Origin: Sphingobacterium sp. SRCM116780
GTDB lineage: Bacteria; Bacteroidota; Bacteroidia; Sphingobacteriales; Sphingobacteriaceae
Reading direction: 5' to 3'
NCBI RefSeq assembly: GCF_021442025.1
Contig: NZ_CP090446.1
Span: forward strand, 1,426,001-1,490,000
DNA: 64,000 bases
The notes below the pieces were generated by a model, which saw nothing but the letters and a program-made list of their open reading frames with translations, was not told where the DNA came from and ran no database searches. Position numbers and translations under genes: made by a program. The stretch's first letter is position 1; every line of letters starts with the position of its first letter. This document shows positions 9,301 to 18,907 of the stretch, piece after piece.

Positions 9301-9330
9301 CAAAGATAGTATAAAATATTTTTTTTCAAA
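9301..9330 (-). promoter_or_regulatory. promoter of TonB receptor/PepSY operon
   Basis: On the minus strand, TTTG (9330-9327), an 18-base spacer and TATCTTTG (9308-9301) match the Bacteroidota sigma-ABfr consensus TTTG / TANNTTTG. The -7 box ends about 33 bases before the start codon. Confidence 0.75.
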
Positions 9331-9403
9331 AAAAATTATCTTGTGATAGCAAATGATGTCATATGATGTTCAATTTTAATAATAAAGTGTACTTAGATTA
9401 TGA

Positions 9404-9446
9404 CAAAAAGATGAGGCCATTTTTTGCAAAATGGCCTCATCTTTTT
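9404..9446 (-). terminator. terminator of the SRPBCC gene
   Basis: AAAAAGATGAGGCCATTTT pairs with AAAATGGCCTCATCTTTTT, a nearly perfect stem of about 19 bp with a short TTGC loop and T-runs on both strands. It follows the minus-strand gene at 9476-9895 and separates it from the TonB receptor promoter. Confidence 0.85.
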
Positions 9447-9475
9447 AGAATTTTATTGTAACTACCTTTCCTCAA

Positions 9476-9895
9476 TTAAACGGTTTTAATTAAATATTTT
9501 TTAAGATTAGCTAATATTTCATCCCAACCTTGTTGATAATTTTCTGGAGCAAATTGAGAACCTGCATCCTGAATATGATTTAGTCCTTGATGGTGCAAGG
9601 TAACTTCAGTTATCTCATTTTTTTCTTCCAGCAACCAAGTGACAGTCGTTATGCCTTTACTATAATCGGGGTGGGTCCAAGTATACGAAAGCTTCTTGTT
9701 GGGGATGATTTCGAGTAATGTACAACGATGTAGATATTTCTTTTCATCGCCTGGTTCATAAAAATCAAATGTTGAACCCACCGATAATTCAAAATCAGGA
9801 ATGTCAAAATACCACTGTTTGAATTCCTCCTTATGGGTGAGTGCTTGCCATATATTGGCTGCCTTTGCTTGTATACTGATCGTAGAAGTAATCAT
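9476..9895 (-). CDS. SRPBCC/AHSA1-domain protein
   Basis: The 139-aa protein is a single START-like SRPBCC domain. It shows the AHSA1 order: ANIWQALTHKEEFKQWYFD near the N-terminus, a central LSYTWTHPDYSKG, a TTVTWLLEE strand and a closing GWDEILANLKKYL helix. Proteins of this fold bind hydrophobic ligands; small stand-alone members in bacteria are mostly uncharacterised. It is monocistronic, with its own terminator at 9404-9446. No particular substrate can be inferred. Confidence 0.8.
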   Translation of the reverse strand: MITSTISIQAKAANIWQALTHKEEFKQWYFDIPDFELSVGSTFDFYEPGDEKKYLHRCTLLEIIPNKKLSYTWTHPDYSKGITTVTWLLEEKNEITEVTLHHQGLNHIQDAGSQFAPENYQQGWDEILANLKKYLIKTV

Positions 9896-10295
9896 ATCTA
9901 TTATATGTTGTATTTTTCTATTTTCGTCTTAAATATTAACGAGTAACAGAAATAAAATAGTATACCTAATATACTAAAAAATTAATGAGTGACAGTGACT
10001 TTTACGAAAAGTTTCATTCCATAGAATCTCAAATTTATTCAATGCATAAACATACCAGAAAGGCCCGATATAAGTTGAAAACAAAAACATATGGAGAAAT
10101 TTAGAGCTGTATTTGCTGCTGGTGCTTCCATCTCAGTGCCTGATTTACCAATGGAATCGAGTCAAGTGATTCAATATTAAAATATTGAAAATTAGCTATT
10201 GTTCGATAGAATTTATCGGTTAACTATGCCATAGCTCAGGAATAATACACGAATAAGTTGTCTAGTCGGCATCTATTCCGACTAGACGGGATCAT
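9896..10295. other. intergenic, one tiny ORF and one hairpin
   Basis: About 400 bases without a convincing gene. A 29-codon ORF at 10091-10180 has no recognised similarity. A perfect 10-bp hairpin occupies 10260-10287. Confidence 0.4.
10260..10287 (-). terminator. 10-bp hairpin after MFS gene
   Basis: GTCTAGTCGG and CCGACTAGAC form a perfect stem around an 8-base loop, 8 bases past the stop of the minus-strand MFS gene. There is no T-run on either side, so it is not a canonical intrinsic terminator. It could protect the mRNA 3' end. Confidence 0.45.
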
Positions 10296-11486
10296 TTAAT
10301 ATGCTTTTTTTAGTTTGATCAAAATCAAAATTACGAATCCAAGTAGGGCAAATATAATGTATCCAATTCCTATTTGTACTTGTGTATCGGGTTGAACCAA
10401 ACTTACAACAAGATAGCTGAGGGACGATGTGATGAGGTAGGTAATTCCACCTGCCAATCCACCAGCTATACCTGCGGATGATGGGAACCGACCTAAGCAA
10501 TAGCCAAAATAATTATTGAAGATAAACCCTGCTGTCATATGGATGAGGAAAGCAAATAGGGATAGGGTATACAAGTTCGTAACATAAGGCGATATAATGA
10601 TCATCAAGAGGATAAAGCCGATCTGTAAAAAGTTTGCAGCTCTTAATTTTGGTAATAATGCTTTCTTGATCAATGCTCGACCTATAAATCCTCCAGACAT
10701 CCAGGCCAAACCCATAATGAGCGAAATATATCCTGTGGTAATGGAACTGTATCCCAATTGATGTTCGATGAAAAATGGTCCACTCAGGTTATAGAACATC
10801 ACCAATCCATAACTGACTCCACACATAAAGACCCCATAAGTAAAGTCTTTGGTCTGCAGCATCATTTTAAATTCGCTGATTAAAAATTCCACACGTAGTG
10901 GATTTTTCTGACGGATGGTCTCTCCTGAAAAAATTAACTCTAATACAAATAGTACAGCACAATAAACCGCTAAGACCATAAAATTGGAACGCCAACCGCA
11001 TTGAGCTTGTAAATAACCACCAATAAAAGGGGCAATAATTGGAGCAAGAGACCAAACAATTGTGATGACACTCAAATAGCGCTTACGCTCTTCACCTTCA
11101 TACACATCCACAAAAAAAGCTCTTTTTGAAACCACAACAAAGGCTGACAGAATTCCCTGCAGGATACGCATCAGATAGATCACCAATATGCTGTGTGTCG
11201 TAGCGGTTATCCAAAAGCTTAAGATAAATAGAAATAAAGAAAGTAAGGTAATTCGATATCGTCCCCAAGCATCGACAAGTGCACCAGTAAAGAATTGGGC
11301 GACACCGTAACTGATCAGGAAAAGGGAAAGCGTCAATTGTATCTTGCTTTGAGCTAACCCTAGCTCTTGTGCCATCTGAGGCATGGATGGTAAATAGATA
11401 TCAGTAGCTAAACCTGAGACTGGAACCAAAGCAAATGCAAGTAGCGTTGGAATAATGGATTTTCGTGAATGTATGTTGTTGTTCAT
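10296..11486 (-). CDS. MFS multidrug exporter, Bcr/CflA type
   Basis: The 396-aa protein has 12 hydrophobic segments and the Bcr/CflA signature order: an N-terminal VSGLATDIYLPSMPQMAQ, then QLTLSLFLISYGVAQFFTG / ALVDAWGRYR (motif A region), then RILQGILSAF in TM4. The family consists of proton-driven exporters for drugs such as bicyclomycin or chloramphenicol, and some members export cysteine. Substrate is not predictable. It is a single gene flanked by long intergenic stretches. Confidence 0.85.
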   Translation of the reverse strand: MNNNIHSRKSIIPTLLAFALVPVSGLATDIYLPSMPQMAQELGLAQSKIQLTLSLFLISYGVAQFFTGALVDAWGRYRITLLSLFLFILSFWITATTHSILVIYLMRILQGILSAFVVVSKRAFFVDVYEGEERKRYLSVITIVWSLAPIIAPFIGGYLQAQCGWRSNFMVLAVYCAVLFVLELIFSGETIRQKNPLRVEFLISEFKMMLQTKDFTYGVFMCGVSYGLVMFYNLSGPFFIEHQLGYSSITTGYISLIMGLAWMSGGFIGRALIKKALLPKLRAANFLQIGFILLMIIISPYVTNLYTLSLFAFLIHMTAGFIFNNYFGYCLGRFPSSAGIAGGLAGGITYLITSSLSYLVVSLVQPDTQVQIGIGYIIFALLGFVILILIKLKKAY

Positions 11487-12121
11487 GCAGTTATGTTAAT
11501 AACAAGATTATGTCTACGATAATGAATATACGTGTATTGGGAATTTCGTAGAACAATATGCTTGTGAGCACCTAGTCAAATGTGATATTTTAATCCATTC
11601 AGATACTTAACGAAAGTTGGATCAGAAATACAGTTATAAAGATTTGCTGTATTTTCAATAGAAATACTCATTGGCCAAAGGTATAAAAATTCAAATTGGA
11701 TGATCGTCTGTTTTCTGTAAAAACTAAACCTTTCATGTGCTCATTTGACAAAAATATGATGAAGTAATTTCTGAATTTTTGACAAATGATCCGATATGAA
11801 TAAAAATCGATACATTTTGTTGTTCGTTTTTTCAATCTCTGATGCCAGTATTTTCAGATCTCCGTGAAGAGGAGTAAGCGCGTGGACTTATTACAAGGAA
11901 AATTCATTTTCATGGAACTGGGTGAGTAGGGTAAATACTGGATTGAAATGTTGGGGAAGAATAGTCCATAAATGAACTATTGATGGCTTGAAATTGATCA
12001 AATAAAAATATGATACGAAAAAATGAAAACCTGAACTATCTTTCATTTTTTGTTATTAGATTCGTGAAACTTATTAATCAATTATTGAGGTTTAACATTA
12101 ATTTTTCTGACTGTTTGCCGC
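11487..12121. other. intergenic, leader of regulator with diverged repeat
   Basis: About 635 bases without a gene. Positions about 11771-11890 align with about 22697-22815 in direct orientation (shared CTGAATTTT, GA..AATAAAAAT, TTTTTCAATC, TATTTTCAG and GGAGTA blocks). The segment near 12041 (TATCTTTC) is close to a -7 box but lacks a matching upstream TTTG. Confidence 0.5.
11771..11890 (+). repeat. diverged repeat, copy A
   Basis: This ~120-base noncoding segment is similar over its whole length to copy B at 22697-22815. By eye the identity is roughly two thirds with few gaps. The two copies lie just outside the two ends of the SusC/SusD locus. Confidence 0.5.
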
Positions 12122-14695
12122 ATGGGAAGGTGTTTTTCTAGAATCATAGGGTATACGTTTTTTAAATATGTATTCACGATAGGCTTGTTTTTCCTATTGG
12201 GAGAGGTATGTGCAAATGGGTTGCGAATCAATGGGAATAGCTATCCTATCAACAAACGCTCAGCTGCTGAAATCTCTTTCAGTCAAATCTCTGATATTGA
12301 ATCATTTGAAAATGGAAATTTTCAACTCTCTTTTCATCTGGCACTTGACGAGAAATCGAATCAGGGTGGAATATTTAAATTGAAATTTGCTGGTTCAGAC
12401 CAAGTAATTTCGATGAATCTTAAAGATACTCATGATGATAAAATTGAGTTTAGCCTTAATTTGGAAGGAATAAGCGGACTCGGACATTTTGTCTTTGATA
12501 AAAGCCAACTCAAAATTCAACAATGGTTTCCTATAGCCTTACATATTGATCTGATTAAAAAAAGTCTTACCTGGAAAGTCATGGACAAATCTGTCATCTT
12601 ACCAGAAATTATCGGATTCAAAAATAAGGCGATACCTCAAGAACTGATCTTCGGAAAGCATGGATATGTTATTGATGTTGCAGATTTTACGATTAAAGAT
12701 TTACAGCTTTCCAATGGACATTTGCAATGCCGAATTCCTTTGAAAGAGCGAGAAGGAAATGTAATCCACGACAATCAGGGAAAAGTAATTGGAAAAGTGA
12801 CCAATCCCAATTGGTTGGCCAGGGAATCTTTCTTTTGGGAGAAATGGAAAACTGTGAATCTAAAATCCGTAGGGGGGTATCAAATGGATCAAGAGCGTGG
12901 ACGATTGGTTGTCTTTTCACAAGATAGTATTCGATTAATTGACCTCTATTCAGGAAAAGAGACTGTAAGTCCTATGCCAGCCAATCTTCCTTTTCAGATT
13001 CAACTTGGTAATAGCTTCTTACTGGACAATAAATTATACATATATGAAGTCAATAACCTGGCAGAAGGAATTTGTTCGATTGTTCAGGTAGATTTGGATA
13101 ATCCACACCTCGTCTGCATGAGTAAGCACCAGTTACCTATGCAGCTTCATCACCATACGGGACAAGTGCTTTCACAAATGGATTATATGATTTTTGGAGG
13201 TTTTGGTAATGAACGTTACAATGGACACTTTCTTAAATTAAATATCAAAACTGGGATTTGGGATACCCTCAGCACTACAGGGGATAGAATTCATCCCCGT
13301 TATTTTACTTCTTCTTTTATCGATCGATCTAATAACTTCTACATCTTTGCTGGGATGGGTAACGCACAGGGTGATAATAATTTAGGGCGAAGTTATTATT
13401 ATGATTTGTACCAGTTGGATCTAAAAAGTCGCGTGGTCAAGAAAATGTGGCAATTGACATGGAAGGATAAAAATAAAGTTCCGGTTAGACAATTGGTTTA
13501 TGATGGTAAACGAAATTTTTATGGATTAATGTATGCAGAATATGAATCCAGTTCCTTCTTGCATCTGTATCAGTTTTCTATTGATAAACCTAATTATCAG
13601 GTTTTGGCTGATTCGATTCCGATTAAATCTGATAAAATAAAGACCAATGCAAATCTTTTTCAGTTCGAACCATTAAATAGGTTGTACGCAGTGACAGAAG
13701 TGTATGATAATGAGGAGGTAAAATCTGAAATAATAATCTATAGGTTAAGGTTGCCCGTTTTAACCAGAACAGCTTGGGAGATGGAACAAGATCAGAAAAA
13801 GTTAAATGTTTTGCCTTGGGTCATTGTCAGTGTAGTTCTTATTGTTTATGGGCTCTATTGGGGATTAAAGAAACGTAATACTTCAGAATCAAATTCTGTC
13901 TCGAAGTATTCGGATCATTTACCATTCACAGAAGTCACGTCATCCAAGAGCTCCTACGGAGAATTGATTTTGGAAGATAATTTTTTGTTCCCCTCTAAAA
14001 ACTGTATTCATTTTTTTGGTGATTTTCAAGTCATAGATGCCAAAGGAGTAGATATTACACACCTTTTTAAAGGAAAGGTAAAACATCTGTTTATTCTGAT
14101 TCTTTTGCATGATCCAAATAGGGGAATTAGATCTGAAATGATCAGCAATTTACTTTGGCCTGATAAGGAGCATACGGTGTCAAAGAACATACGTGGTGTT
14201 ACCTTGAATCATCTACGAAAATCCTTGGAATATTTGGAAGGTATTAAGTTAAATTATACACAACCTTATTATAAAATAGAACTGGATGGCACCTACTTGG
14301 ATAGCTATCGCTTTAAAGAGATGATCGATCAGGGCAAAATGACCAATGAATTATGGACAATTTTGAACCGAGGACAATTTTTATCTAAGGAAAGTGCTGA
14401 TGGTCTTGATACCTTAAAATCTCAAAATGAACAACACCTCATTGAGTTTTTGATGCAAGAAATCCAACGAGCTTGTTCACTGAACGAGCTAAAAATGGCA
14501 CTGCAGCTTATTCAGATTCTTTATTTGACAGACCCAGTATCCACTGAAGCACTTAAAATTGAAATTGGCATTTGGCAACACATGCATGAGGAGACAAAAG
14601 CTAAAAAATCATATCGTAAATTTCAAAAAAGGTATCTTAAATGGATGGGTTCAGACTATATCGTACCCTTTGAATCTCTATTCAATAAGGATTAG
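12122..14695 (+). CDS. membrane-spanning kelch-type sensor / SARP-like regulator
   Basis: The 857-aa protein appears to be a one-component transmembrane regulator. It has an N-terminal signal/membrane segment (about 10-32), a beta-rich LamG-like part (about 35-205), kelch-like blocks (YMIFGGFGNERYNG, FYIFAGMGNAQGDNN; about 230-545), one transmembrane helix (about 562-583), and a cytoplasmic C-terminal half. The latter contains an OmpR/SARP-like winged helix (about 632-720, with LLWPDKEHTVSKNIRGVTLN) and a helical BTAD-like tail to 857. There is no histidine kinase or receiver domain, unlike hybrid two-component regulators. It lies directly before a SusC/SusD locus on the same strand, so sensing the locus's glycan product in the periplasm and activating it is a fair inference. 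Confidence 0.75.
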   Translation: MGRCFSRIIGYTFFKYVFTIGLFFLLGEVCANGLRINGNSYPINKRSAAEISFSQISDIESFENGNFQLSFHLALDEKSNQGGIFKLKFAGSDQVISMNLKDTHDDKIEFSLNLEGISGLGHFVFDKSQLKIQQWFPIALHIDLIKKSLTWKVMDKSVILPEIIGFKNKAIPQELIFGKHGYVIDVADFTIKDLQLSNGHLQCRIPLKEREGNVIHDNQGKVIGKVTNPNWLARESFFWEKWKTVNLKSVGGYQMDQERGRLVVFSQDSIRLIDLYSGKETVSPMPANLPFQIQLGNSFLLDNKLYIYEVNNLAEGICSIVQVDLDNPHLVCMSKHQLPMQLHHHTGQVLSQMDYMIFGGFGNERYNGHFLKLNIKTGIWDTLSTTGDRIHPRYFTSSFIDRSNNFYIFAGMGNAQGDNNLGRSYYYDLYQLDLKSRVVKKMWQLTWKDKNKVPVRQLVYDGKRNFYGLMYAEYESSSFLHLYQFSIDKPNYQVLADSIPIKSDKIKTNANLFQFEPLNRLYAVTEVYDNEEVKSEIIIYRLRLPVLTRTAWEMEQDQKKLNVLPWVIVSVVLIVYGLYWGLKKRNTSESNSVSKYSDHLPFTEVTSSKSSYGELILEDNFLFPSKNCIHFFGDFQVIDAKGVDITHLFKGKVKHLFILILLHDPNRGIRSEMISNLLWPDKEHTVSKNIRGVTLNHLRKSLEYLEGIKLNYTQPYYKIELDGTYLDSYRFKEMIDQGKMTNELWTILNRGQFLSKESADGLDTLKSQNEQHLIEFLMQEIQRACSLNELKMALQLIQILYLTDPVSTEALKIEIGIWQHMHEETKAKKSYRKFQKRYLKWMGSDYIVPFESLFNKD

Positions 14696-14846
14696 TGCAT
14701 TTTTTTTAGGATTAACCTCTTGATTAACCCTTGAATTAACCAGCTTGGATTAATATTGTTTTTGAATTATGTCGGAGAATGCTAAGATTAGTAAATCAAT
14801 TTAGCAAATAACATATTCCAATTATAATAAATTAACCAATCTGATT

Positions 14847-15908
14847 ATGAAATGGACTAAAAGCAAACTGCTTCTTATTTTTTGCGGTGCCTTATTCTTG
14901 ACCGCCTGTGTCAAAAATAAACAGGAACCAACTAAACTGGATCTTTCCTGTTTGAACAATTATTTGGATACCATGCAAACCTTGTTGGATACAGCACAAA
15001 TTGGTGAAGTAGACGGAACATATCCTAAAGCGAATGCTGTTGAATTCGAACAGGCACTTGATCACCTTAAAACAGGAATTTCCAAAGCGAAAGCGGGATT
15101 TTTTGTTTTACCCTTTGAAGTGAACAGTTATTGTATTGACGCGAGTAAAGCAATTCAAACTTTTCGAAATTCCTATCAAGAAACTTTATCCCCAGGTACA
15201 GCAGGCGAACTGCAGGTTTTTGGTATTGATAAAAAAGGATATATCGATTTTGGAGAATCCAATCTCTTCAGCTCTTCTAAGCAATTCACCATTGAGTCTT
15301 GGATCAAATACGACCCTGGGTTTTTTGAATTTGCGATCGGTGATTTTTTGGCGACATTTAGCCACGATGGTAAAGGCGTAAAAGAGGGCTGGATGATCAA
15401 CTTTATGGGTAGCAATCTCCGTACTACCTTAGGAATGGGACCTCAGCAAGATCGTGTATTAGAGTGGGGTGCGGCTTATCCGACCAATTATGGCACATGG
15501 AATCATCTTGTAACTGTCTATGACGAATCTCTGGCCTCAGATCAATTGAAAATGTATATCAATGGTCAATTGCTTTTTTCTAAATCTAACGATATTAAAG
15601 ATCCTGCTGGCATCTTGCAAAAATATCAACCCAATAGTCGTAACCTCAAAATGTGGGCTTTTGTCGAACCCGAAGATAATAATCGTGGTATGACTGGTTA
15701 CATGAAGAAGTTCAGGTTATGGAGCAGTGCTAAATCTGCTGCGGAAATCAATCAACTGATGACAGCAGAAGTCAATGGAAACGAATCAGACCTGATCTGT
15801 GCATGGGATTTTGTAAAAGTACCTGAAAATAGCCAAGCTATTCCAGATAAGACAAATAAATTCCAGGCCAAAATCGTTGGACAATATAAATGGCACAAAT
15901 TAAAATAA
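14847..15908 (+). CDS. LamG/concanavalin-like lipoprotein of the SusCD locus
   Basis: The 353-aa lipoprotein has signal peptide MKWTKSKLLLIFCGALFLTAC with the lipobox Cys21. An alpha-helical N-terminal part (about 25-115) resembles the DUF4972-type region, followed by a LamG/jellyroll domain (about 125-353) with SKQFTIESWIKYD, TYGTWNHLVTVYD, LKMYINGQLL and FRLWSSAKSAAEI. Such proteins are surface glycan-binding or auxiliary proteins of polysaccharide-utilisation loci. It lies 16 bases before the SusC gene and is probably the first gene of a four-gene operon. Ligand is unknown. Confidence 0.8.
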   Translation: MKWTKSKLLLIFCGALFLTACVKNKQEPTKLDLSCLNNYLDTMQTLLDTAQIGEVDGTYPKANAVEFEQALDHLKTGISKAKAGFFVLPFEVNSYCIDASKAIQTFRNSYQETLSPGTAGELQVFGIDKKGYIDFGESNLFSSSKQFTIESWIKYDPGFFEFAIGDFLATFSHDGKGVKEGWMINFMGSNLRTTLGMGPQQDRVLEWGAAYPTNYGTWNHLVTVYDESLASDQLKMYINGQLLFSKSNDIKDPAGILQKYQPNSRNLKMWAFVEPEDNNRGMTGYMKKFRLWSSAKSAAEINQLMTAEVNGNESDLICAWDFVKVPENSQAIPDKTNKFQAKIVGQYKWHKLK

Positions 15909-15924
15909 CCTTTATTGAAACATT

Positions 15925-18897
15925 ATGAAAATCTATCATAAACCTATTCTATCTGTCTTTTTGCTGATGTTGGTGTCCATTGTAACCATGGGACAACAAA
16001 GGATGGTGAAAGGCCGAGTGAAAAATCAAAATGGAACTTCCTTGGCGGGTGTTTCCATAGCAAATGATGTGAAAGCCTTATCTTCCAGTAAACTGGACGG
16101 TACTTTCGAATTGAATGTGCAAGTGGGTAGTTCATTAACTTTCACCTTACTGGGATACGAACCAATTACTTTGGTTGTTCCTACGGATGGGAGTATGGAG
16201 GTATTACTGTCTGTTTTAGATAAAAATTTGGATGAAGTGGTTGTGTATGGCTACGGTAAGGTTCAGAAAAAAGATCTGACGGGTTCAATTGCGAATATTC
16301 AAAATTCGGAATTGGTTCAAGCACAGGCTACCAATGTAACGGAAGCATTGAATGGTCGGGTAAGCGGTGTGTTGGTGACCAAATCCAACAATAGACCAGG
16401 AGCTGATATGAGTGTACAGATTAGGGGAACCAATTCATTTAACTATTCTAATGAGCCCTTGTACGTAATTGATGGTATTCCATCTTACTCCGGCATGCGC
16501 CATCTGAATGCTGCCGATATTGAGACCATTGATATTTTAAAAGATGCTTCTTCATCGGCCATTTACGGTTCAAGGGGAGCCAACGGTGTTGTTATTATTA
16601 CCACAAAAGCAGGAGGTAAAAAACAGGGCTTTCAATTGGAATATTCGGGTTCGCTTAGCTTAAAAACTCCAACCCGTATTCCTGATATGATCGGTAACAT
16701 GGGTAATGGTCTCGAATATGTAGATTACAAGATTGCGCTATGGAAAAAGAAATACGGTGAAAGTTCACTGGGAAGATCAGATTTCTTGACCGCTGACGAG
16801 AAACGAAGAATCAAATATGGTGAATACTATGACTGGTTACGGGAAATCACTTCAAATAGTTTAGGAAATGTACAGTACTTCAGCGCGAACGGGCAGTCCG
16901 AAAAAAGCAGTTATTCTTTTTCAGCTGGATATAACAATGACGATGGTCTTGTTGGCAATGAAAATTTTAAACGTTATACCGCGAATATGGGTTTACAGCA
17001 CCGTATTTCAGATCGTTTCAAAGTGGGTATGAACAATTATTTTTCATTCAATAGGACTAACCATGGTGCAGACGATGCTCTTATCAATGCGTATTTTATT
17101 CCACCGATTGCAAGCCCATATGATAAAGATGGAAATTATGCGTTTGAAGTGCAGCCGACCTCCAGCAAAATAAATCCGTTTGTTCAGATTGAAAACAATA
17201 AAAAAATAACCGAAGCGAACTATATTAATCTAGCAGGTTTTACAGAATTTAAGCCATTACAAAATCTGACATTCAAATCGCAGTTTGCTATTCAGTTGGA
17301 CAATGATACCTATGGTGAATGGATCGGACAATATACGCAGGCCAAAAGTGGGGTGAATGCACCAGATGCCTTTCGTAAGGAAAGTAAAAATCTCAACTAC
17401 GTGTGGGATAACACATTGACCTACGATAAGAATTGGGCTGATATCCATAAAATTAATGTTGTTGGCCTGTTTAGCATGCAGAAAGAAACACACCAGGGAT
17501 CCCAAATGCGTGGTGTAGGAATGCCTTTTGATTCAGATTGGCATGCCATTCAATCGGCAGAAGAAATTATTGATGTATCGAGCTATTATTGGGAAGCTGC
17601 CATGTTATCCTATATGATGCGTTTCAACTATGGATATAAGGATCGTTATTTGGTTACTTTGACTGGTCGTCGAGATGGTACTTCGCGCTTGTCACCTCAA
17701 AATCGATGGGGATTTATGCCATCAGCAGCATTGGCTTGGCGGATATCAAACGAGAGCTTTATGAAAGATCAACATCTTTTCAATGATCTTAAGCTAAGAT
17801 TGAGCTGGGGAAAAAGCGGTAATAATAATATGGATTATAATGTGGTCAACAGTGTGTTGGATCTCTCTAAATACGCCATCAATGGAAAAGGTCAAAACGG
17901 CTATGGAATAGGTGCTACCAAAGGTAATCCCGATCTCCGATGGGAAATGACTTCCGAATGGAACTTTGGATTGGATTTCTCGGTATTAAATAACCGTATT
18001 TCAGGTACAGTAGATGTTTATGATCGAACTACCAAAGATTTGATATTCAGACAATCTGTAGCAGGTTTGAATGGGTATACATCCATTCTGCGTAATGTAG
18101 GTACAACAGGTAATAAAGGTGTTGAAGTTAGTTTGAAAAGCATCAATATTCAAAAGACTGATTTCTCATGGAAAACAAATGCGGTGTTCTCCCTTAACAG
18201 AAATCGTATCAAAGATATCTTCGGAAATGGTCAGGACGATCTTGCCAATCGATGGTTTATCGGACAACCAATTCGGGTGATCTATGATTTTGAACGCCTT
18301 GGTATATGGCAGGAGGAAGAAAAAGAAATGGCAACCAAGTATGGTCAATCACCAGGACATATCAAAGTTGCAGATCTGAACGATGATGGTGTATTGGATG
18401 AAAGAGACTACAAAGTATTAGGGACACCTTCTCCTGACTATACATTTGGACTGACCAATACATTCAATTACAAGAATTTTGATCTTTCCGTTTATGTTTA
18501 CGGGCGTATAGGTGGCTTGTATAATGATGATTTCACTTATACGTTTACGGCATGGGACAATGAACATTGGAATAAACTAGATGTGCCTTATTGGACTCCA
18601 GAGAATAGAAGCAATGCTTATCCACAAATCGGAGCACAATCTTATTATACCCAAGTATTGGGAAAAGTAAGTGGAACCTTTGTGAAGGTTCAGAATATCA
18701 CTTTTGGATATGCACTTCCAATAGCATGGGCCAAACGTATAAAGAGTAAATCATTTAGGGCGTATGCTTCTGTTCTTAACCCTTTTACATTCACCAAGTA
18801 TATGGGTCCAGATCCCGAAATTATTGGTGAAAACTTGTATACTCAATTGTCTATTTTTCCTCGAACATTCAATGTTGGGGTAAATGTTTCATTTTAA
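15925..18897 (+). CDS. SusC/RagA-family TonB-dependent transporter
   Basis: The 990-aa protein has a signal peptide (cleavage near TMG-QQ), a CarboxypepD_reg-like domain (about 27-100), the SusC signature LDEVVVYGYGKVQKKDLTG at the TonB-box region, a plug with PLYVIDGIP and SSSAIYGSRGANGVVIITTK, and a long barrel. It forms the outer-membrane pore that imports oligosaccharides or peptides with its SusD partner. The SusD gene starts 11 bases downstream when the ATG at 18908 is used. Length is typical for SusC (about 1000 aa). Confidence 0.95.
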   Translation: MKIYHKPILSVFLLMLVSIVTMGQQRMVKGRVKNQNGTSLAGVSIANDVKALSSSKLDGTFELNVQVGSSLTFTLLGYEPITLVVPTDGSMEVLLSVLDKNLDEVVVYGYGKVQKKDLTGSIANIQNSELVQAQATNVTEALNGRVSGVLVTKSNNRPGADMSVQIRGTNSFNYSNEPLYVIDGIPSYSGMRHLNAADIETIDILKDASSSAIYGSRGANGVVIITTKAGGKKQGFQLEYSGSLSLKTPTRIPDMIGNMGNGLEYVDYKIALWKKKYGESSLGRSDFLTADEKRRIKYGEYYDWLREITSNSLGNVQYFSANGQSEKSSYSFSAGYNNDDGLVGNENFKRYTANMGLQHRISDRFKVGMNNYFSFNRTNHGADDALINAYFIPPIASPYDKDGNYAFEVQPTSSKINPFVQIENNKKITEANYINLAGFTEFKPLQNLTFKSQFAIQLDNDTYGEWIGQYTQAKSGVNAPDAFRKESKNLNYVWDNTLTYDKNWADIHKINVVGLFSMQKETHQGSQMRGVGMPFDSDWHAIQSAEEIIDVSSYYWEAAMLSYMMRFNYGYKDRYLVTLTGRRDGTSRLSPQNRWGFMPSAALAWRISNESFMKDQHLFNDLKLRLSWGKSGNNNMDYNVVNSVLDLSKYAINGKGQNGYGIGATKGNPDLRWEMTSEWNFGLDFSVLNNRISGTVDVYDRTTKDLIFRQSVAGLNGYTSILRNVGTTGNKGVEVSLKSINIQKTDFSWKTNAVFSLNRNRIKDIFGNGQDDLANRWFIGQPIRVIYDFERLGIWQEEEKEMATKYGQSPGHIKVADLNDDGVLDERDYKVLGTPSPDYTFGLTNTFNYKNFDLSVYVYGRIGGLYNDDFTYTFTAWDNEHWNKLDVPYWTPENRSNAYPQIGAQSYYTQVLGKVSGTFVKVQNITFGYALPIAWAKRIKSKSFRAYASVLNPFTFTKYMGPDPEIIGENLYTQLSIFPRTFNVGVNVSF

Positions 18898-18907
18898 TTT
18901 TTACAAC

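Noticed and set aside
10091-10180. 29-codon ORF starting MEKFRAVFAAGASISV
   Set aside because: Too short, no partner copy and no recognised similarity; kept only as a note on the intergenic region.
18884-18907. Upstream SusD start overlapping SusC
   Set aside because: It would place eight extra residues before an otherwise standard lipoprotein signal peptide.
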